Source of the DNA: Streptomyces sp. SLBN-31
GTDB lineage: Bacteria; Actinomycetota; Actinomycetes; Streptomycetales; Streptomycetaceae
Assembly (NCBI RefSeq): GCF_006715395.1
Contig: NZ_VFNC01000002.1
Coordinates: 3,782,001 to 3,846,000, forward strand
Length of the DNA stretch: 64,000 nt
Reading direction: 5' to 3'
In this document: positions 35,082 through 44,701 of the stretch, piece by piece
How positions within the stretch are numbered: position 1 is the stretch's first letter
How the letters are laid out: the number at the start of each line of letters is the position of its first letter
Program-made: the position numbers and the translations under genes
Notes under the pieces: generated by a model
Databases searched by the model: none
What the model was told of the DNA's origin: nothing
The model's input: the letters and a program-made list of their open reading frames with translations, nothing else

Positions 35082-35247
35082 CCGTCGAGGGGCGGCCGCG
35101 GGCCGTCCGTGGCCGGTGGCGCGGCTCCTCACACCCCTGAGGTGCCGCGCTCACCCGTTCGGATCAGCCGGGCCCGCCTCCCCCATCGCTTCCGGGGCAT
35201 GGTCGTAACAGCACTACGTCCGTACGGCATGAGGGGTGGGCCGGCCC

Positions 35248-36537
35248 GTGAGCGACACCGCAGGCACGCTCGGGCCCGGCGCCGGCGCGTCCGCCACCGG
35301 CCGGGGGCTCGCCCGGCGGCGCCGGCGGCGGTGGCTGCGCGGCGGCGGACTCGGCCTCGCACTGGCGGTCCTGGCCGCCGCCGGGGCCGGGTGGGCGGTG
35401 TACGCGAAGCTGGACGGGAACATCACGGCCGACGACGCGGCCGCCGCCGAGCTGGCGCGGTACGAGAAGGAGCGGCCCACCGCGCTCGTCAAGGACGCGC
35501 AGAACATCCTGCTGATCGGGTCGGACTCACGGTCGGGGGACGGCAACTCGCGCTACGGGCGGGACTCCGGGACGGAGCGGTCCGACACGACGATCCTGCT
35601 GCATCTTGCGGCGGGGCGGCGGACCGTCACCGCCATGTCCCTCCCGCGCGACCTGATGGTGGACGTGCCCGCCTGTCTGCGACCCGACGGGACCCGCTCC
35701 GATCCGGCGTTCACGATGTTCAACTCCGCCTTCGCCACGGGGGGTTCGGCCTGCACCATCCGGACCGTGGAGCAGCTGACGGACATCCGCGTCGACCATC
35801 ACGTGGTGGTCGACTTCCAGGGCTTCAAGGAGATGGTCGACGCCGTCGACGGGGTGCGGGTGTGCCTGGCGGAGCCGATCGACGACAAGGCCGCGAGGCT
35901 GAGGCTGCCGGCCGGGCGGGTGACGCTTGACGGGGAGCAGGCCCTGGGATACGTGCGGGCGCGCAAGTCGCTCGGGGACGGCAGCGACACCGAGCGGATG
36001 GACCGTCAGCAGCAGTTCCTCGGCGCGCTGGTCAACAAGGTGCGCGGCAACGACGTACTGCTGAACCCGGTCAAGCTCTATCCCCTGCTGGACGCCGCCA
36101 CGTCGTCCCTGACGACCGATCCGGCCCTGGCGAGCCTGCGCGGGCTGTACGACCTCGTGCGCGGGCTGCGTGACGTCCCCGCGGAGAATGTGCGGTTCCT
36201 CACTGTCCCCCGCGAGCCGTACGCCTACGACTCCAACCGCGACCAACTGGTGGAGCCCGAGGCGCGGAAGCTGTTCGAACGGCTGCGCGCGGACCTGCCG
36301 GTCCAGGTTGCCGGAGACGTCCCGGCCAAAGCCCCGCAGGAACTCCCGCAGGAATCTCCCGCAAAAAGCGGCAATTCGACTACCGGGAGCGAGGCACCCC
36401 AAGACCCGTACGACTACGGGGAGTACGGAAGCCGCGACGGAAAGTCCGGCGGAAACGAACCCGGGTACCCGTCGAACGGAGTTTCACCCGCGCCCACGTT
36501 CCGGGGGAACTCGGCCGCCGAGGACGCCTGTAGGTAA
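35248..36537 (+). CDS. LCP family protein 1 (LytR-CpsA-Psr)
   Basis: 429 residues from GTG at 35248; a GTG 12 bases earlier sits against the ribosome-binding site and is unlikely. A single membrane anchor (GLGLALAVLAAAGAGWAVYA, about residues 33-52) precedes the extracellular LCP domain: ILLIGSDSR, SDTTILLHLA, SLPRDLMVDVP and LGYVRARKSLGDGSDTERMDRQQQF, with the Asp and Arg residues that bind the polyprenyl pyrophosphate. LCP proteins move wall glycopolymers from the lipid carrier to peptidoglycan. The tail is Pro/Ser/Gly-rich and there is no LytR C-terminal domain. Confidence 0.92.
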   Translation: MSDTAGTLGPGAGASATGRGLARRRRRRWLRGGGLGLALAVLAAAGAGWAVYAKLDGNITADDAAAAELARYEKERPTALVKDAQNILLIGSDSRSGDGNSRYGRDSGTERSDTTILLHLAAGRRTVTAMSLPRDLMVDVPACLRPDGTRSDPAFTMFNSAFATGGSACTIRTVEQLTDIRVDHHVVVDFQGFKEMVDAVDGVRVCLAEPIDDKAARLRLPAGRVTLDGEQALGYVRARKSLGDGSDTERMDRQQQFLGALVNKVRGNDVLLNPVKLYPLLDAATSSLTTDPALASLRGLYDLVRGLRDVPAENVRFLTVPREPYAYDSNRDQLVEPEARKLFERLRADLPVQVAGDVPAKAPQELPQESPAKSGNSTTGSEAPQDPYDYGEYGSRDGKSGGNEPGYPSNGVSPAPTFRGNSAAEDACR

Positions 36538-36763
36538 AGCGATCGCCAAATCACCGCACTTATGTCCGAGAAAAAGGACGAATTGCCCCGCCCTTGGGCG
36601 TGGAATTTCTCACCGTCGTCACTGGGTGCTGAACAGGGCGGATAGTGTGAGCGGTCCGGTGCATCCCGCCGCGAGGTCCGTCCTGGCGTCGAGCACTGTG
36701 AGACCGAGACCGAGCGCCTTGAGGGGGGAAGGCGCCGCGCCCCGACGGAGGATTCGGACAATC

Positions 36764-38488
36764 GTGGACGCGACAGGCCGTGGGCGGGCGGGCGACATCG
36801 ATCCCGCAGACCAGTGGGTGCTCAATCCGAACACCGGTGAATACGAACTGCGACTGAGCACTTCCGCTCCGCAGTCGGCAGTGCCCGGTCCGCGCCGGGC
36901 GGCCTCGCGTTCCGCGGGGGGTGCCGTGCGCAGTCGTACGGCCGCCCCCGAGCGCGCGCCGGGCCGTGACGTTCCGCCGCCGCGCCGTCGTCGCGGTGTG
37001 CCCGAGGAGCCGCCGCCGGGCCGGCGCGGGCGCCGGCCGGTGAAGAAGAACAAGGCGAAGAAGGTCCTGCTGTGGACGGGCGGCACGATGGCGTTCGTGC
37101 TGGTCGCCGCCGCCGGGGGCGCCTACCTCTACATCAAGCACCTCAACGACAACATCACGGCCGTCTCCGACGACGGCGCGAGCACCGGTGGCTTCAGCAA
37201 GGGCAAGGCGATCAACATCCTGCTGATCGGCACCGACAAGCGCACCGGCAAGGGCAACACGAAGTACGGCGACAAGGACAGCGTCGGGCACGCCGACACC
37301 ACGATCCTGCTGCACGTCTCCAAGGACCGCTCGAACGCGACGGCGCTGAGCATCCCGCGCGACCTGATCACCGACATCCCGGACTGCCCGACCAAGCTGG
37401 ACGACGGCAGCGAGAAGGTCATCACCGGCACGGACAACGTCCGCTTCAACACCAGCCTCGGCCAGGACGACCGCACGCCCAGCTGCACCGCGCGCACGGT
37501 CACGGAGCTGACCGGGATAACGCCGGACAACTTCATGGTCGCCGACTTCAACGCGGTCAAGACGCTGACCACCGCGGTCGGCGGCGTCGACGTCTGCCTC
37601 GGCAAGGACATCAACGACCCCGACTCGCACCTGAACCTGAAGAAGGGCATGCAGCACATACAGGGCGAGACCGCGCTGGCCTTCGTGCGCACCCGGCACG
37701 CGGTCGGCTTCGGCGGCGACCTGAGCCGGATCGCCCTGCAGCAGCAGTTCCTCAGCGCGCTGATGCGGAAGCTGAAGTCGAACGACACCCTCACCAACCC
37801 GTCGAAGATGCTCAAGATCGCCGAGGCGGGCACCAAGGCGCTGACGGTCGACTCCAACCTCGACAGCATCGGCAAGCTGAAGGACCTCGGCCTGGAGCTG
37901 GGCAAGCTCAACCCGAAGAACCTGACGTTCACCACCGTGCCGGTGATCGACAACCCGGCCGAGAAGGTGAAGGCAACGGTCGTGCTGAAGCCGGGCGCGG
38001 CGCAGCAGGTCTTCGACGCCATCAAGGACGACGTCTCCTTCACCGCCGTCAAGGCGCAGAAGAAGAAGGAGGCGGCCGCCGTCGCCGCCCGCCTCAAGGG
38101 CAGCAAGTCCGCCGCCTCCGAGGTGCGGGTGCGCATCCTCAACGGCGGGGCGGACGCGGGCAGCGCGCAGGCCGAACTCAGCTACCTGCAGAACGACGCG
38201 GGCGTGCTGAAGTCCGAGAACGCGGGCAACGCGGACGCCTCCCAGGCGAAGACCAGCCTCGAGTACGCCCCCGACCAGGCCGACCAGGCCCGCCGGCTGG
38301 CCGCCATCCTCGGTCTGTCCGGCTCGGCGATGAAGCCGGGCAAGAGCGTGACCAACGACCAGGGGCTGCCGACGATGACGCTGACCCTGGGCAAGGACTT
38401 CCCGGGGGCGGGGGAGAAGTTCACCGCGCCGTCCAAGGCGCCGGACGTCGACAAGACGACGGCCGACAAGGTTGAGTGCGCCAAGTGA
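36764..38488 (+). CDS. LCP family protein 2 with LytR C-terminal domain
   Basis: 574 residues from GTG (GGAGGA 12 nt upstream). A cytosolic Arg/Pro-rich N-terminus of about 95 residues contains the motif DQWVLNPNTGEYELRL. Then come a membrane anchor (VLLWTGGTMAFVLVAAAGGA) and the LCP core with NILLIGTDKR, ADTTILLHVS, SIPRDLITDIP and RTRHAVGFGGDLSRIALQQQF. After about residue 445 a LytR_C domain (VRVRILNGGADAGSAQAELS) follows. A strong hairpin ends the gene. Likely a wall-polymer ligase. Confidence 0.92.
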   Translation: MDATGRGRAGDIDPADQWVLNPNTGEYELRLSTSAPQSAVPGPRRAASRSAGGAVRSRTAAPERAPGRDVPPPRRRRGVPEEPPPGRRGRRPVKKNKAKKVLLWTGGTMAFVLVAAAGGAYLYIKHLNDNITAVSDDGASTGGFSKGKAINILLIGTDKRTGKGNTKYGDKDSVGHADTTILLHVSKDRSNATALSIPRDLITDIPDCPTKLDDGSEKVITGTDNVRFNTSLGQDDRTPSCTARTVTELTGITPDNFMVADFNAVKTLTTAVGGVDVCLGKDINDPDSHLNLKKGMQHIQGETALAFVRTRHAVGFGGDLSRIALQQQFLSALMRKLKSNDTLTNPSKMLKIAEAGTKALTVDSNLDSIGKLKDLGLELGKLNPKNLTFTTVPVIDNPAEKVKATVVLKPGAAQQVFDAIKDDVSFTAVKAQKKKEAAAVAARLKGSKSAASEVRVRILNGGADAGSAQAELSYLQNDAGVLKSENAGNADASQAKTSLEYAPDQADQARRLAAILGLSGSAMKPGKSVTNDQGLPTMTLTLGKDFPGAGEKFTAPSKAPDVDKTTADKVECAK

Positions 38489-38492
38489 CCTG

Positions 38493-38534
38493 ACGGGCCT
38501 GTCGTGCGTCTAACAGGACGCATGGCAGGCCCGT
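38493..38534 (+). terminator. Strong terminator after LCP protein 2
   Basis: An 18-bp stem with two G-T pairs (38493-38510 with 38517-38534) and a 6-nt loop, followed by TTGACGG. It begins five bases after the stop codon, so the next LCP gene likely has its own promoter or relies on read-through. Confidence 0.85.
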
Positions 38535-38564
38535 TTGACGGCGCAAGGGTGGGGAGGACGGGGA

Positions 38565-40214
38565 ATGACGCAGAGCAGTGTGCGTGGGGAGGGAACGCGA
38601 CCGGGGGTTCGGCCGGCTTTCGGCGGCCAGGAGACCGCCGAGGGCGCGGACGGCTCGGGCAGATCGGGGACGGGGGCCACGGGGGCGGGCGGGCACCGCA
38701 GGGGCGGGCCGCGGCGGGGACGGCGGGTGCTGCGCTGGTCGGCGGTCACCCTGTCGGTGCTGATACTCGGCACGGCCGGCGCCGGTTACCTGTACTACGA
38801 GCACCTCAACGGCAACATCCACAAGGGCGAGCGCAGCAGCGGCGACGCCAAGGCGCTGAAGGCCAAGGCGAACGCGGCCGGGCAGACACCGCTGAACATC
38901 CTGCTGATCGGTTCGGACAGCCGCAACTCCGACGAGAACGTCAAGCTGGGCGGCGCCAAGTACGACCGCGGCAGCCCGCCGCTGGGCGATGTGCAGATGC
39001 TGATCCACCTCTCCGCGGACCGCAAGAGCGCCGCGATGGTGAGCATCCCGCGGGACACCCGCGTCGACATCCCCAAGTGCACCGACCCCAAGACCGGCAA
39101 GGTCTACCCGCCGACCAACCGCATCATCAACGAGTCGCTGGCCCGCGGCGGCGCCGGCTGCACGCTGGCCACCTGGGAGAACCTCACCGGGGTCTACATC
39201 GACCACTGGATGACGATCGACTTCTCGGGCGTGGTGCGCATGGCCGACGCCATCGGCGGCGTCGACGTGTGCGTCAAGCAGAACGTGTGGGACCACCCGA
39301 CGGCCGCGGTGCCCGGCGGTTCCGGACTGAAGCTGACGGAGGGCACCCACAAGGTCCAGGGCAAGCAGGCCCTGCAGTGGCTGCGCACCCGGCACGCCTG
39401 GGGCAGCGACCTGATGCGGGCCCGCGCCCAGCACATGTACCTGAACTCGATGATCCGCAAGCTGAAGGGCCAGAACGTCTTCACCGACACCGGCCGGCTG
39501 ATGGACCTGGCCGAGGCGGCCACCAAGTCGCTGTCGGTGTCCGAGGAGATCGGCACCGTGAAGAAGCTGTACGACCTGGGCACGCAGCTGAAGTCGGTGC
39601 CCACCGACCGCATCACCTCGGTGACGATGCCCAACGTCCAGGACCCGCAGAACCCCGACCACGTGGTGCCGAGCGGCGCGAGCGCCGACCGGCTGTGGCA
39701 GATGCTCCGCGACGACGTGCCCCTCGACGACAAGGGCAAGGCGTCGGGCTCGAAGAAGCCGTCCGCCAAGTCCGAGGCCACCAAGGCCCCTTCGGCCCCC
39801 GACGCCCAGATCGGCGTTCTCGTGCAGAACGCCACCCGCAGCTCCACGCTGGGCCCGGTCAGCGGGCGCGCGGGCGTCATCGCCCAGGAGCTGGTGGCGA
39901 AAGGGTTCACCAGGGCGTCCAAGGACGCCTCGGCCGGCCTGGCCGAGGACGCCACCATCGTGCGCTACCCGAGCGCCGACCTGGAGGGCGACGCCCAGCG
40001 GGTCGCCAAGTCGCTGGGCATACCCCTGAGTTCGGTGAAGCGGTCCACGGACGTCTCCGGCGTCACCGTCGTCGTCGGCGCCGACTGGCGCACCGGCACG
40101 GCGTATCCGAAGCAGTCCGCGCCCAAGGCGGGTCAACTGCCCAGCGGCACCGACGCCATCAACGGCTCGGACAAGAGCCAGTGCATGGACGTGTACGCGC
40201 CCTACCGCTGGTAG
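38565..40214 (+). CDS. LCP family protein 3 with LytR C-terminal domain
   Basis: 549 residues from ATG at 38565 (GGGAGG 8 nt upstream; N-terminus MTQSSVRGEG). A short cytosolic tail, a membrane anchor (SAVTLSVLILGTAGAGYLYY, about 62-81) and the LCP core: NILLIGSDSRNSD, GDVQMLIHLSAD, SIPRDTRVDIP, LRTRHAWGSDLMRARAQHM. The C-terminal LytR_C region (about 420-510) includes YPSADLEGDAQRVAKSLG. It is very similar to the next LCP protein throughout, indicating tandem duplication. Confidence 0.93.
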   Translation: MTQSSVRGEGTRPGVRPAFGGQETAEGADGSGRSGTGATGAGGHRRGGPRRGRRVLRWSAVTLSVLILGTAGAGYLYYEHLNGNIHKGERSSGDAKALKAKANAAGQTPLNILLIGSDSRNSDENVKLGGAKYDRGSPPLGDVQMLIHLSADRKSAAMVSIPRDTRVDIPKCTDPKTGKVYPPTNRIINESLARGGAGCTLATWENLTGVYIDHWMTIDFSGVVRMADAIGGVDVCVKQNVWDHPTAAVPGGSGLKLTEGTHKVQGKQALQWLRTRHAWGSDLMRARAQHMYLNSMIRKLKGQNVFTDTGRLMDLAEAATKSLSVSEEIGTVKKLYDLGTQLKSVPTDRITSVTMPNVQDPQNPDHVVPSGASADRLWQMLRDDVPLDDKGKASGSKKPSAKSEATKAPSAPDAQIGVLVQNATRSSTLGPVSGRAGVIAQELVAKGFTRASKDASAGLAEDATIVRYPSADLEGDAQRVAKSLGIPLSSVKRSTDVSGVTVVVGADWRTGTAYPKQSAPKAGQLPSGTDAINGSDKSQCMDVYAPYRW

Positions 40215-40348
40215 CGGCCTCGGCTTCCGCGCCGAACCGGTTGAGGCCCCAGGGCAACCTCTCGGGCCCGTCGTATGTCTCCAGGACGTACGGCGGGCCC
40301 GTGCCGTGGGGACGGCGGGTGCGCCGACCGGGATTCACATGGTGACCC

Positions 40349-40367
40349 ACAGCTGAAACCAAGCTGT
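40349..40367. promoter_or_regulatory. Inverted repeat upstream of LCP protein 4
   Basis: ACAGCT-GAAACCA-AGCTGT, arms of 6 bp and a 7-nt gap, 66 bases before the LCP 4 start. The rest of the 219-base gap holds no gene. It could be an operator; no promoter is clear around it. Confidence 0.35.
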
Positions 40368-40433
40368 CTGCAGAATGATGAGGCGCGCTCACGTCCGAGG
40401 GCCCGGGGCGCAGGGGTGGGAAAGGACAGGGAG

Positions 40434-42023
40434 TTGCCGCAGAGCAGCGTTCCCGCGGTCGAGGACACGATGTCCCTCGCGCCGCGGGGCACAGACGTAC
40501 GTCCCGGAGGTCGCCACGACGGTGGTGGCCGCGGGCGCCGCAGACGCCGGATACTGCGCTGGTCGGCGACGGTCCTGGCGGTGGTGATAGTCGGCACGGC
40601 GGGCGCCGGCTACCTCTACTACCAGCACCTCAACGACAATCTCCGCAAGGACGACCTCAACATCGGGGACGAGAAGGACCGCGCGGCCGCGCCGAAGGCC
40701 AACTCCGCGGGACAGACCCCGCTGAACATCCTGCTGATCGGCTCCGACGCCCGCGACTCCAAGGAGAACCAGAAGCTCGGCGGCGCGAAGGACACGTACA
40801 ACACCGCCCCGCGCGCGGACGTCCAGATGCTGCTGCATGTCTCCGCCGACCGCAGTGACATGTCGGTCGTGAGCATGCCCCGCGACACCCTGGTCGACAT
40901 CCCCGAGTGCACCGACCCGGACACCGACAAGACGTACGCCGCGTCCACCTCGACGATGACCAACGCGTCCCTGGAACGCGGCGGCCCCGGCTGCACGGTG
41001 GCCACCTGGGAGAAGCTCACCGACATCCACATCGACCACTTCGTCATGGTCGACTTCGCGGGCGTGGTCTCCATGGCGGACGCCGTGGGCGGCGTCCCGG
41101 TCTGCGTGGACGCCGACATCTACTCGCACACCTCCTCCGGCCACGGCTCGGGCCTGAAGCTGAAGAAGGGCACCACGTCCGTCCAGGGCAGGCAGGCCCT
41201 GCAGTGGCTGCGCACCCGCTACGGCTTCGAGGACGGCAGCGACATCGCGCGCACCAAGGCCCAGCACATGTACATGAACTCGATGGTCCGCCAACTGCGC
41301 GCCAACGCCACGCTCAGCAACCCGGGCAAGCTGCGCGCGCTCGCCGAGACCGCCACCGAGGCGCTGACAGTGGACGACGGCCTCGGCAGCGTCGCCAAGC
41401 TCTACGACCTGAGCAAGGAGCTGAAGAAGGTCCCCACCGAGCGCATCACCATGACGACGATGCCCTGGGTGTACTCCTCCGACGGCAACCGGGTTCTGCC
41501 CAAGCCCACCGACGCGGCGAAGCTGTTCCGGCTGGTGCGCGAGGACATCGCGCTGGACGGCAAGGACAAGAAGAAGACCCCGACGGCCACGCCCACCGCG
41601 GAGCCCGCCGACACCGACGACAAGATCGCCGTACAGGTGCAGAACGGCACGCGCACCAGCACCCTCGCCCCGGTGAGCGGGCGGGCGGGCGCGGTCGCCG
41701 GGCTGCTCGTCGGCAAGGGCTTCGAGGAGGCCGTGGCGGACTCCTCCACGCTGACCGGCCGGGACGAGACGGTGATCCGCTACCCGAGCGCCGACCTGGA
41801 GGGCGACGCCCAGCGGGTCGCCAAGGCGCTCGGCATCCCGGCCGACCAGGTGAAGAAGTCCACGGACGTCGACGGCGTCACCCTGGTCGTCGGCGCCGAC
41901 TGGCGCTCCGGCAGCAAATACACCCCGGCGGAGGACGACGACACGACCCCGGAGTCGGCGAGCGCCCTCAACGGCGCGGACACCAAGGCCTGTATGCACG
42001 TCGACCCGGACTACACCTGGTAG
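40434..42023 (+). CDS. LCP family protein 4 with LytR C-terminal domain
   Basis: 529 residues. TTG at 40434 was chosen because AAAGGA lies 7 nt upstream and the result (xPQSSVPAVED) aligns with the MTQSSVRGEG start of LCP 3; GTG at 40416 is an alternative. Membrane anchor SATVLAVVIVGTAGAGYLYY, then the LCP core with NILLIGSDARDSK, ADVQMLLHVSAD, SMPRDTLVDIP and LRTRYGFEDGSDIARTKAQHM. The LytR_C domain contains the same YPSADLEGDAQRVAK string as LCP 3. Convergent with the glycosyltransferase gene. Confidence 0.92.
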   Translation: MPQSSVPAVEDTMSLAPRGTDVRPGGRHDGGGRGRRRRRILRWSATVLAVVIVGTAGAGYLYYQHLNDNLRKDDLNIGDEKDRAAAPKANSAGQTPLNILLIGSDARDSKENQKLGGAKDTYNTAPRADVQMLLHVSADRSDMSVVSMPRDTLVDIPECTDPDTDKTYAASTSTMTNASLERGGPGCTVATWEKLTDIHIDHFVMVDFAGVVSMADAVGGVPVCVDADIYSHTSSGHGSGLKLKKGTTSVQGRQALQWLRTRYGFEDGSDIARTKAQHMYMNSMVRQLRANATLSNPGKLRALAETATEALTVDDGLGSVAKLYDLSKELKKVPTERITMTTMPWVYSSDGNRVLPKPTDAAKLFRLVREDIALDGKDKKKTPTATPTAEPADTDDKIAVQVQNGTRTSTLAPVSGRAGAVAGLLVGKGFEEAVADSSTLTGRDETVIRYPSADLEGDAQRVAKALGIPADQVKKSTDVDGVTLVVGADWRSGSKYTPAEDDDTTPESASALNGADTKACMHVDPDYTW

Positions 42024-42032
42024 TCCGGGTCG
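42002..42032. terminator. Terminator built around the LCP 4 stop codon
   Basis: A 12-bp perfect stem (CGACCCGGACTA at 42002-42013, TAGTCCGGGTCG at 42021-42032). The last codons form the left arm and the TAG stop starts the right arm. It serves LCP 4 and perhaps the convergent glycosyltransferase. Confidence 0.75.
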
Positions 42033-42051
42033 CGGCAGGGCTCGCGGGGGT

Positions 42052-43080
42052 TCAGTCGGCGGTGAGCACCGCGGGCCGCCGTGACGCGATGACCTTCCTG
42101 GCCAGCGACTTCGGGCTGGTCAGGAAGCCCCAGCCCCAGCACATGTGCATGGTGGCGAGGGCCACCGGGATCTGCAGCCGGGCCTTCAGCGGCAGCCCCT
42201 TGCCCGCCGGAATCGACCCGAGGACGATCGCCGCGAGGTAGCCGCCGGGGACGACGAAGCCCCAGGGCGTCACCAGGGCGCCCACCAGGACGCCCGCCGC
42301 GATCGCGAGGACCGCTGTCGGCGGGGCCAGGTAGCGCAGGTTGATGGAGCCCTCGTGGTAGCGGGCGACGACGTGCCGCCAGCGGCCGTAGTCCTTGTAC
42401 TGCTTGGCCAGCGCCTTCACGCTCGGCCGCGGTCGGTACGACACCCGCAGCTCCGGCGAGAACCAGATCAGCCCGCCGGCCTCCCGGATGCGGAAGTTCA
42501 GCTCCCAGTCCTGGGCCCGGATGAACTCCTCGTTGTATCCGCCCTGCCGCTCCAGCGCCTCGCGCCGGAAGACCCCGAGGTAGACCGTCTCGGCCTGCTG
42601 CGCCTCGCCGCCCGTGTGGAAGGCGGCGTTGCCGACGCCGATCTTCGAGGTCATCGCGGCGGCGACGGCGTGCTCCCAGTCGTTCTCGCCCTCGGCGTGC
42701 ATGATGCCGCCGACGTTCTGCGCGCCGGTCTCCTGCAGCAGCCGTACGGCGGTGGCGATGTAGTTCGGCGAGAGCATGCCGTGGCCGTCGACACGGACCA
42801 CGATCGGGTGCCGGGAGGCCTTGATCGCCGCGTTGAGGGCGGCGGGGGTGCGGCCGGTGGGATTGGGGACGGTGTGGACGCGCGGGTCCTCCCGTACGAG
42901 CTCGGCGGCGATCTCGTCCGTGCGGTCCGTGGACGGACCGAGGGCGATGACGACCTCCATCTCGCCGGCGTACTCCTGCGCGAGGATCGCTTGGACGGCT
43001 CCGCGCAGATGCCGTTCCTCGTCGAGGACGGGCATGATCACAGATACGGCGGGGAGCTGCACGTCGGAATTGGCGTTCAT
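42052..43080 (-). CDS. Glycosyltransferase family 2 membrane protein
   Basis: 342 residues. The GT2 fold starts at VSVIMPVLDEERHLRGAV, with VVRVDGHGMLSPNYIATAV holding the DxD-like metal site and RAQDWELNFRIREAGG the acceptor-side motif. Two or three membrane segments lie at about 250-290. The fold resembles ExoA-type succinoglycan glucosyltransferases and other cps enzymes, so a role in building an envelope polysaccharide for the adjacent LCP ligases is likely. Its sugar and acceptor are unknown. Divergent from LCP 5 across 127 bases. Confidence 0.88.
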   Translation of the reverse strand: MNANSDVQLPAVSVIMPVLDEERHLRGAVQAILAQEYAGEMEVVIALGPSTDRTDEIAAELVREDPRVHTVPNPTGRTPAALNAAIKASRHPIVVRVDGHGMLSPNYIATAVRLLQETGAQNVGGIMHAEGENDWEHAVAAAMTSKIGVGNAAFHTGGEAQQAETVYLGVFRREALERQGGYNEEFIRAQDWELNFRIREAGGLIWFSPELRVSYRPRPSVKALAKQYKDYGRWRHVVARYHEGSINLRYLAPPTAVLAIAAGVLVGALVTPWGFVVPGGYLAAIVLGSIPAGKGLPLKARLQIPVALATMHMCWGWGFLTSPKSLARKVIASRRPAVLTAD

Positions 43081-43207
43081 CGGTGCTCACGTTACCGCGA
43101 ACGGGGGACAGCTCCGCGCCCCGCCGGGGCGGCGGACCGGGCCGCAGATCGTATCGGCCTACGGTGCTCACGATCCCACGTACGGCCGTAGCCCGGAGGT
43201 GTCCCCC

Positions 43208-44683
43208 ATGCCCACGCAGCCCCGGTCCGCCGCCCCCGCCCGCCCGCAGCGCCGCACCCGGCCGCATCGCACCCCGCAGCAGCGCGGCGGCGGCGCACCG
43301 CGGCCCCCGGTGCGCCGCAAGAAGCCGCGCTGGGCCATGCGGGCAGTGACGACCCTCTCCGTCGTCGTCCTCGCCTCGGCCGGGATCGGGCACGCGGTGG
43401 TCACCAGCCTCGACGCGGACATCGCCCGCGTGGACCCCTTCAAGGACATGAAGAACCGCCCGCGGGCCGGAAACGGCATGAACGTCCTGCTGGTCGGCAC
43501 GGACGGCCGCGACCGGATCACCACGCAGGAGAGGCAGCAGTACCACCTGGGCGGCGCGCCCTGCCACTGCACCGACACGATGATGATCGTGCACATCTCG
43601 GAGGACCGGGAGCGGGCGAGCGTGGTCAGCCTGCCGCGCGACTCCTACGCGCAGGTGCCGAACGCCCACGGCAGGGGGACCCACCCGATCAAGCTCAACG
43701 CGGCGTACGCGGAGGGCGGCCCCAACCTCACCGTGCGGACCGTCGAGAACATGACCCACGTGAAGATCGACCACTACCTGGAGGTCGACTTCACCAGCTT
43801 CATGAGGACGGTCGACGTCCTGGGCGGGGTCAAGGTCTGCACCACCGCACCCCTCAAGGACACCTACACCGGCCTCGACCTGCCCGCCGGCACCCACACC
43901 CTGAGGGGCGGCCAGGCCCTGCAGTACGTCCGCGCCCGGCACGTCGACGGCGCCTCCGACCTGGGCCGCATGAAGCGTCAGCAGCGTTTCCTGGCCGCCC
44001 TCGTCGAACGGGCCACGTCCTCCGGGATCCTGCTGAACCCCATGAAGTTCCGGGACGTGACCCGGGCCGTGCTGGGCTCCGTACGGGCGGACAAGGGCTT
44101 CGGCACCGACGAACTCCTCGACCTCGGCCGCGCGATGCGCGACTTCTCCCCCTCCTCCTCGGAGTTCACCACGGTCCCCATCGGGCAGATGGGATACGCC
44201 GTCAAGGGCATCGGCTCGACCTTGAAGTGGGACACCGCCAAGGCCGACGCCCTGTTCGCCGACCTCCGTGACGACAAGCCCCTGACCGTGCACCGCGCCG
44301 GCGGCCCCAAGGTGGTCCGCGTGGAGATCGCGCCCCGGCAGATCCGGGTACAGGTCGAGAACGGCACCGCCACCGGAGGCCTCGGGCGGCGCGTGGACGC
44401 CGCCCTGGCCGGCGCCGGCTTCAGCACGACCCACGTGCCGGCGAACGCGGCCGACCGCAAGGTCGCCCGCACGGTCGTCGCCTACGACCCCCGGTGGGAC
44501 CGCTCCGCCAGGTCACTGGCGGCCGCGCTGCCCGGCAGCGAACTGCGGGCCGTCAAGGGACTGGGACCGACGCTGAAGGTGATCGCCGGGGCCGACTTCA
44601 AGGGCGTGCGGAAGGTACGGGCGGAGGACGCGACCCAGGGCCGCTTCGAGACCGTGACCGGGGACCAGGTGGTGTGCTCGTAG
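43208..44683 (+). CDS. LCP family protein 5 with LytR C-terminal domain
   Basis: 491 residues from ATG at 43208, with GGAGGTG 7 nt upstream. A basic, Pro-rich cytosolic tail (1-45), a membrane anchor (VTTLSVVVLASAGIGHAVV) and the LCP core: NVLLVGTDGRDR, CTDTMMIVHIS, SLPRDSYAQVP, VRARHVDGASDLGRMKRQQRF. A short insert has two cysteines (GGAPCHCTD) not seen in the other LCP proteins here. The LytR_C domain lies near residues 380-460. Its divergent neighbour is the GT2 gene, perhaps making its substrate. Confidence 0.92.
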   Translation: MPTQPRSAAPARPQRRTRPHRTPQQRGGGAPRPPVRRKKPRWAMRAVTTLSVVVLASAGIGHAVVTSLDADIARVDPFKDMKNRPRAGNGMNVLLVGTDGRDRITTQERQQYHLGGAPCHCTDTMMIVHISEDRERASVVSLPRDSYAQVPNAHGRGTHPIKLNAAYAEGGPNLTVRTVENMTHVKIDHYLEVDFTSFMRTVDVLGGVKVCTTAPLKDTYTGLDLPAGTHTLRGGQALQYVRARHVDGASDLGRMKRQQRFLAALVERATSSGILLNPMKFRDVTRAVLGSVRADKGFGTDELLDLGRAMRDFSPSSSEFTTVPIGQMGYAVKGIGSTLKWDTAKADALFADLRDDKPLTVHRAGGPKVVRVEIAPRQIRVQVENGTATGGLGRRVDAALAGAGFSTTHVPANAADRKVARTVVAYDPRWDRSARSLAAALPGSELRAVKGLGPTLKVIAGADFKGVRKVRAEDATQGRFETVTGDQVVCS

Positions 44684-44701
44684 CCGGGCCCGGCCCGCGG
44701 A

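Noticed and set aside
35236..35238. GTG at 35236 as the LCP 1 start
   Set aside because: It directly abuts the GAGGG ribosome-binding sequence, leaving no spacer; GTG 35248 has normal spacing.
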